64,000 nucleotides of DNA, taken from contig CAWEFA010000102.1 in assembly GCA_963808135.1 (NCBI GenBank), positions 1 through 64,000 on the forward strand. The letters run 5' to 3'. The position numbers and the translations under genes were made by a program. Shown piece after piece: positions 59,743-64,000 of the stretch. Source of the stretch: CAWEFA01 sp963808135 (lineage in GTDB: Bacteria; Bacteroidota; Bacteroidia; Bacteroidales; DTGW01). Position 1 is the first letter of the stretch. The number at the start of each line of letters is the position of its first letter. A model generated the notes under the pieces. The model was given only the letters and a program-made list of their open reading frames with translations, did no database searches and was not told the origin of the DNA.

Positions 59743-60711
59743 ATGTCGGAATCATTAGAAGATTATGCATTAACGCAAAATATCCACAGGAAAGGTAGCA
59801 TACAAAGAATAGGAATCGTTGGTTGCGGTGAAACAGGACAGGAAGTTTGCCGGATTGTCAGCCAATTTGGAATGGATGCAATTTTTCTCGATGTATCGGA
59901 AGAAAAGGTTAAATTAATTTATGAAAGCATAGTTCAACAGTTAGATGATGAAATAAACCGTTGGGGATTAACAAGTAGCGAAAAAAAAGCCATACTTACA
60001 AGGATAAAGGGTACTATTGATTACAAAGACCTTGTTGGATGCGATATAATATTAGAGTCGGTAAATTCAAAAAATCCTGGAAGCAATTTAGAACTTCGCA
60101 AAGATGTTTTCAAAAAAATTGAAGCAGCTGTTAGCCCTGAAACAATAATAGCAAGCAACAATTCTACATTAATGATTTCTGAGATAGCCTCGGGTCTTGA
60201 TAAACCTGACAGGACTATCGGTCTTCATTTTTTAAGTCCTGCTACAACAATTAAAATTGTTGAAGTTGTTAAAGGAATTGAAACAAGTCAGAAAACATAT
60301 GATACTGTATGTAAATTTGCTAAGATGATTGATAGAAAAGTAATTAACATTAATGAATCTCCAGGACATATTAGCACAAGACTCATAGTAACATTAATTA
60401 ATGAAGCATGCGAATTACTTATGGAAGGTGTTGCATCTGTTGAATCTATCGATAAAACAATGAAACTTGGTTACGGAATGCAATTTGGCCCATTCGAGCT
60501 TGCCGATAGGATTGGTTTAGACAGGGTTGTAAAATGGATGGACAATTTATATGAAGAATATAGTATTATGAAGTTTAAAGCTTCACCGGTCATTAAGCGG
60601 CTTACACGGGCCAATTACGAAGGCAAACGCTCCGGAAAAGGCTTTTATACATATGAAAATGGTAAGATTGTTGGAGAAACCATAATTAGCGCAGCATTTA
60701 AATTGCAATAA
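59743..60711 (+). CDS. 3-hydroxyacyl-CoA (3-hydroxybutyryl-CoA) dehydrogenase-like protein
   Basis: The 322 residues contain an NAD-binding Rossmann motif (GIVGCGETGQEVCRIV) after a 20-residue extension. CDIILESVNS, ASNNSTLMISEIA and the catalytic His in IGLHFLSPATT follow. The C-terminal domain has INEACELLMEGVAS, LGYGMQFGPFELAD and GKRSGKGFYTY. It resembles Hbd, which interconverts 3-hydroxybutyryl-CoA and acetoacetyl-CoA. It lies between pta and ackA, so a role in acyl-CoA fermentation is likely, but no thiolase, crotonase or acyl-CoA dehydrogenase gene is in the window. Confidence 0.85.
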   Translation: MSESLEDYALTQNIHRKGSIQRIGIVGCGETGQEVCRIVSQFGMDAIFLDVSEEKVKLIYESIVQQLDDEINRWGLTSSEKKAILTRIKGTIDYKDLVGCDIILESVNSKNPGSNLELRKDVFKKIEAAVSPETIIASNNSTLMISEIASGLDKPDRTIGLHFLSPATTIKIVEVVKGIETSQKTYDTVCKFAKMIDRKVININESPGHISTRLIVTLINEACELLMEGVASVESIDKTMKLGYGMQFGPFELADRIGLDRVVKWMDNLYEEYSIMKFKASPVIKRLTRANYEGKRSGKGFYTYENGKIVGETIISAAFKLQ

Positions 60712-60861
60712 ATAAAATACGCATCATTGAAAATAACTATAAGATAAAGAAATAATAATTTAATTTTATAATACAATTGATGCATTATATTTATTTAATA
60801 TTTAGTATTTTAAATATATTAATTCAGTAATAACTTAGATTTTGAATAATAAATAGCTTGA

Positions 60862-62070
60862 ATGAAAATAATAGTATTAAACTGCGGAAGTTCGTCAATA
60901 AAATATCAACTTTTCGACATGACAAAACAAAATGTTATGGCAAAAGGAGTTGCCGAAAAAGTTGGGTTGCATGGTTCATTTCTTAAATATGAACCTTATA
61001 ATGGTGAAGTTGTTACGCTTTCTGGTGAAATAATCGACCATCAATCCGGAATAGAACATATCTTAGGAATATTGTGCAGTAAGAATCGTGGCGTAATGAA
61101 TTATTTAGAAGAGATCGATGCTGTTGGCCACAGGGTAGTTTTGGGTGGTGAAGAATTTCGAAATAGTGTTTATATTGACGATCATGTAATACAAAAAATC
61201 GAAGAATTTGCTAGCCTTGCACCTCTTCATAATCCGGCAAATTTAAAAGGTATTTATGCTATGCAGGCTTTATTGCCCGAAACACCCCAGGTTGCAACAT
61301 TCGATACGGCTTTTCATCAAACAATGCCTGAACATGCATACATGTATGCAATACCATACTCATTATATAAAAAACATGGTATCAGGCGATATGGTTTTCA
61401 CGGAACAAGCCATAGATATGTTTCAAAAAAATCGTGCGAAATACTCGGGGTAGATATTAATAGCCAAAGAATTATCACTTGTCACCTTGGAAATGGGGCT
61501 TCAGTAGCTGCAATAAAATATGGTAATTCGATAGATACTTCTATGGGTTTAACTCCTGTAGAAGGATTAATAATGGGAACCCGATGTGGTGATATTGATC
61601 CGAGTATTATTCCTTTCATAATGAATAAAGAAGGTATTGATATTTCAACTGTCAATACTTTGCTTAATAAGCATAGTGGAATATTAGGAATTACTGGTAT
61701 CTCATCAGACATGCGAGAAATATATGAGGCTGCTTATAAAAAAAATAATGAAAGGGCACAACTCGGATTGGACATGTATCATTACCGAATCCGTAAATAT
61801 ATCGGGGCTTATGCTGCGGCAATGGGCGGTGTTGATATTGTTATATTTACCGGGGGAATTGGAGAAAACTCAGTTGAATCGAGATATGAGATTTGCTCAT
61901 CTTTGGAATTTCTTGGTATAGATTTCGATGAAAGGGCAAATATCGGGCTTCGCGGTAAAGAAATTATTATTACAAAACCAGATTCAAAGGTTAAAGTAAT
62001 GGTTGTATCAACCAATGAAGAATTTGTTATTGCTCAAGACACTATGGAAATAGTTGAAAATTTAGCATAA
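60862..62070 (+). CDS. ackA: Acetate kinase
   Basis: The 402 residues begin MKIIVLNCGSSSIKYQLF and carry GHRVVLGGEEF, ATFDTAFHQTMPE, YGFHGTSHRYVS, ITCHLGNGASVAAI, MGLTPVEGLIMGTRCGDIDP and VIFTGGIGENS. It makes ATP and acetate from acetyl phosphate. It acts with pta two genes upstream, which gives the substrate-level phosphorylation branch to acetate. The frame is intact and of normal length. Confidence 0.96.
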   Translation: MKIIVLNCGSSSIKYQLFDMTKQNVMAKGVAEKVGLHGSFLKYEPYNGEVVTLSGEIIDHQSGIEHILGILCSKNRGVMNYLEEIDAVGHRVVLGGEEFRNSVYIDDHVIQKIEEFASLAPLHNPANLKGIYAMQALLPETPQVATFDTAFHQTMPEHAYMYAIPYSLYKKHGIRRYGFHGTSHRYVSKKSCEILGVDINSQRIITCHLGNGASVAAIKYGNSIDTSMGLTPVEGLIMGTRCGDIDPSIIPFIMNKEGIDISTVNTLLNKHSGILGITGISSDMREIYEAAYKKNNERAQLGLDMYHYRIRKYIGAYAAAMGGVDIVIFTGGIGENSVESRYEICSSLEFLGIDFDERANIGLRGKEIIITKPDSKVKVMVVSTNEEFVIAQDTMEIVENLA

Positions 62071-62104
62071 ATAAAAAAATGTTTATAAGTAGACATTTTC
62101 ATTA

Positions 62105-63001
62105 ATGGTATTCAAATCATTAGATAATATTCTTGAAAAATCTTTAGAAAATAAACCTAAAAGACTTGTTGTTGTAATAGCTGAAGATAAACACGTACTT
62201 GAAGCTGTAGCTCTCGCCACGAGAAAAAATATAATTATTCCGATCCTCATTGGGAATATTGATAAAATAAAAGAAATTGCAGGAAGAATAAACTTTGATA
62301 TTAGCTCTCTTGAAAATATAAATATCCCCGATCCTGAATCAGCATCAGAAACAGCAGTAACATTCATCCGCGATAATAAAGCGGATATCATTATGAAGGG
62401 GCTGATACCAACTGCAACACTTCTAAAAGCCATTTTAAATAAAGAAAATGGTATTGTTGGCAATAACCTTTTAAGCCATTTGGCTATTTGCCAAATACCA
62501 TTTTATCATAAGCTATTGGCTGTAACCGATGCTGCAATAAATATTAAACCCGGTTTGGCAGACAAATTAAAAATATTATTTAACGCGGTTAAAATATTAA
62601 ACAAGCTTGGTTATGAAAGGCCTAAAGTTGCAATTGTTTGTCCAATAGAAGCCGTAAATCAGAAAATTGAATCCACGGTGCATGCTGCAATGTTGACCGA
62701 GATGAATAAAACAAATCCAATTAATGATTGTATCGTATTTGGGCCTTTAGCTTTAGATACTATCATTTCAAAAGAAGCGGCATTAACAAAAGGCATAAAA
62801 AGTGAAGTGGCAGGAGACGCCGATTTAATTGTTGTTCCTGATCTTGATTCGGGAAATATATTATATAAGGCAATTAATTTTTTAGCCGATGGTATTGTAG
62901 CTGCAATTGTTACAGGCGCGTCAGCTCCAATTGTGCTAACATCCCGAGCCGATTCTGAAATAAGCAAATTATACTCAATTGCCCTTGCTTCATGTTTATA
63001 A
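62105..63001 (+). CDS. ptb: Phosphate butyryltransferase (phosphotransbutyrylase)
   Basis: This 298-residue member of the PTA/PTB family has AEDKHVLEAVALATRKNIIIPILIG, ADIIMKGLIPTATLLKAIL, LLAVTDAAINIKP, AGDADLIVVPDLDSGNILYKAINFLA and the closing SRADSEISKLYSIALA. It converts butyryl-CoA or branched-chain acyl-CoA to the acyl phosphate. It lies 34 bases after ackA and is followed by buk, so the pair forms a second acyl-phosphate route. Confidence 0.94.
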   Translation: MVFKSLDNILEKSLENKPKRLVVVIAEDKHVLEAVALATRKNIIIPILIGNIDKIKEIAGRINFDISSLENINIPDPESASETAVTFIRDNKADIIMKGLIPTATLLKAILNKENGIVGNNLLSHLAICQIPFYHKLLAVTDAAINIKPGLADKLKILFNAVKILNKLGYERPKVAIVCPIEAVNQKIESTVHAAMLTEMNKTNPINDCIVFGPLALDTIISKEAALTKGIKSEVAGDADLIVVPDLDSGNILYKAINFLADGIVAAIVTGASAPIVLTSRADSEISKLYSIALASCL

Positions 63002-63109
63002 AGCAATTATAAATGATAATAAAAACTTATTTGTAAATTATTAAGTTAAACTTCATATTAAGTGTTTAAATTTACTTAAAGTTAGATATTTAATAAAATA
63101 ATTTTTTAT

Positions 63110-64000
63110 ATGGAAAATAACAGGGTACTTGTAATAAATCCGGGGTCAACTTCAACTAAAATTGCCATTTATCAGAATCATACCCCAATGTTTTTAAAAT
63201 GTATAAATCATCCTATTGAAGAATTAAGAAAGTTTCAAAAATTTGCCGATCAATATGAATTTCGAAAGAATATTGTACTGCACGAACTCGGTTATTCAGA
63301 GATTGACTTAAACACTATTAGCATTGTTATCGGCCGAGGTGGGCTTATGAAACCCATAGAATCCGGTATTTATGAAGTTAACGAATCCATGCTCAACGAT
63401 TTAATGGAAGGATATTTAGGGGAACATTCCAGTAATTTAGGGGGCATTATTGCATATAATATTGCCAAATCGTTACCGAATGCGCGGGCGCTTATAGCCG
63501 ATCCGGTTGTTGTTGATGAATTACAAGATGTTGCCAGGATTGCAGGGCATCCTAAATTTAAAAGATATTCAATTTTTCATGCATTAAACCAAAAGGCAAT
63601 AGCACGCAATTATTCCTATTCCCATGATAAACGTTATGAGGAGCTTAACCTTATTATTGCGCATTTAGGCGGGGGTATTTCAGTCGGCGCCCATTATAAA
63701 GGAAGGGTAATTGACGTAAATAATGCCCTTGACGGCGAAGGGCCGTTTTCACCTGAAAGAAGCGGTACCGTTCCTTCAGGCCAGTTGGTAAATTTGTGTT
63801 TTTCCGATGAATTTAATCACGATGAAATAAAAAAGATGATAGTGGGCGAAGGAGGCTTAATAGCCTACCTGGGAACAAACGATGCCTACAAAATTGAAAT
63901 TCTTGCACGCGAAGGGGATAAAGAAGCCCAGCTTATACAGGATGCAATGAGCTACCAGGTTGGTAAAGCTATTGGCGAAATGGCCACTGTTTTGAAAGGG
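63110..64000 (+). CDS. buk: Butyrate kinase, partial (runs off the window end)
   Basis: From ATG 63110 the sequence reads NRVLVINPGSTSTKIAIYQN and GRGGLMKPIESGIYEVN. It continues RIAGHPKFKRYSIFHALNQKA, LIIAHLGGGISVGAHYKGR and DGEGPFSPERSGTVPSGQLV, the signature of butyrate kinases in the acetokinase superfamily. The 297 codons present are open to the last base, and about 60 more are expected. It makes ATP from butyryl (or isobutyryl/isovaleryl) phosphate produced by Ptb. Confidence 0.95.
   Translation, partial: MENNRVLVINPGSTSTKIAIYQNHTPMFLKCINHPIEELRKFQKFADQYEFRKNIVLHELGYSEIDLNTISIVIGRGGLMKPIESGIYEVNESMLNDLMEGYLGEHSSNLGGIIAYNIAKSLPNARALIADPVVVDELQDVARIAGHPKFKRYSIFHALNQKAIARNYSYSHDKRYEELNLIIAHLGGGISVGAHYKGRVIDVNNALDGEGPFSPERSGTVPSGQLVNLCFSDEFNHDEIKKMIVGEGGLIAYLGTNDAYKIEILAREGDKEAQLIQDAMSYQVGKAIGEMATVLKG

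Noticed and set aside
58684..64000. A full butyrate synthesis operon
   Set aside because: Thiolase, crotonase and butyryl-CoA dehydrogenase genes are not in the window, so only the acyl-phosphate end and a dehydrogenase-like gene can be claimed.

Overview
The window comes from an AT-rich (by eye about one third G+C) chromosome of an uncultured-looking member of the Bacteroidota, probably a fermentative Bacteroidales-like lineage. The evidence is a SusC/SusD pair with lipoprotein partners, the Bacteroidota-type order rpmB-rpmG-DUF4295-ftsY-rimO, families restricted to this phylum (DUF6057, DUF6340, DUF4295), TAnnTTTG-type promoter boxes, the lack of strong Shine-Dalgarno sequences, and a phosphotransbutyrylase/butyrate kinase fermentation cluster.

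Layout. 1-116: tail of mazG. 803-6735: SusC-SusD operon with two small surface lipoproteins, closed by a terminator. 7038-14751: beta-barrel protein, metallo-hydrolase, a complete IS5-like element with inverted repeats and target duplication, an MDR oxidoreductase, a gluconate permease, and a GH30 glycosidase plus metallophosphoesterase pair. 14890-15540: a MITE-like element and a structured stretch that could be a small RNA. 15658-25317: broken papain-like protein, anmK, a DUF6057 and PD40/CXXCH pair, secreted proteins and a chemotaxis receptor. 25677-43793: mostly housekeeping genes (fabG, Ste24-type protease, two tRNAs, cinA, ribosomal proteins, ftsY, rimO, clpC, gyrA, gntK, a C-terminal processing protease). 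43827-48926: an accessory island with a 21-bp tandem repeat, orphan genes, two toxin-antitoxin modules separated by integron-attC-like hairpins, repeated fragments of a PAP2 gene end, and an IS. 48927-55351: PAP2, methylmalonyl-CoA epimerase, SDR, GNAT-like protein, pyrD, an XRE regulator and repeats. 55352-64000: a large FAD/Fe-S oxidase, then pta, a 3-hydroxyacyl-CoA dehydrogenase-like gene, ackA, ptb and buk (running off the end), an acyl-phosphate energy-conserving module.

Three things stand out. First, a roughly 120-bp three-hairpin repeat occurs five times between genes, with a covarying base pair between its two end hairpins, plus a solo-unit derivative and a related element sharing its ends. 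Second, the toxin-antitoxin modules at 45.8-47.7 kb have the layout of integron gene cassettes, including 10-bp complementarity between the start of the vapBC cassette and its own 3' hairpin site, yet no integrase is visible. Third, an unusual number of genes, including essential gyrA and clpC, are interrupted by single-base shifts. Most are +1 insertions with no shared slippery motif, which points to sequence or assembly error rather than gene decay, whereas a 7-bp tandem duplication and an in-frame stop elsewhere look more like real mutations.
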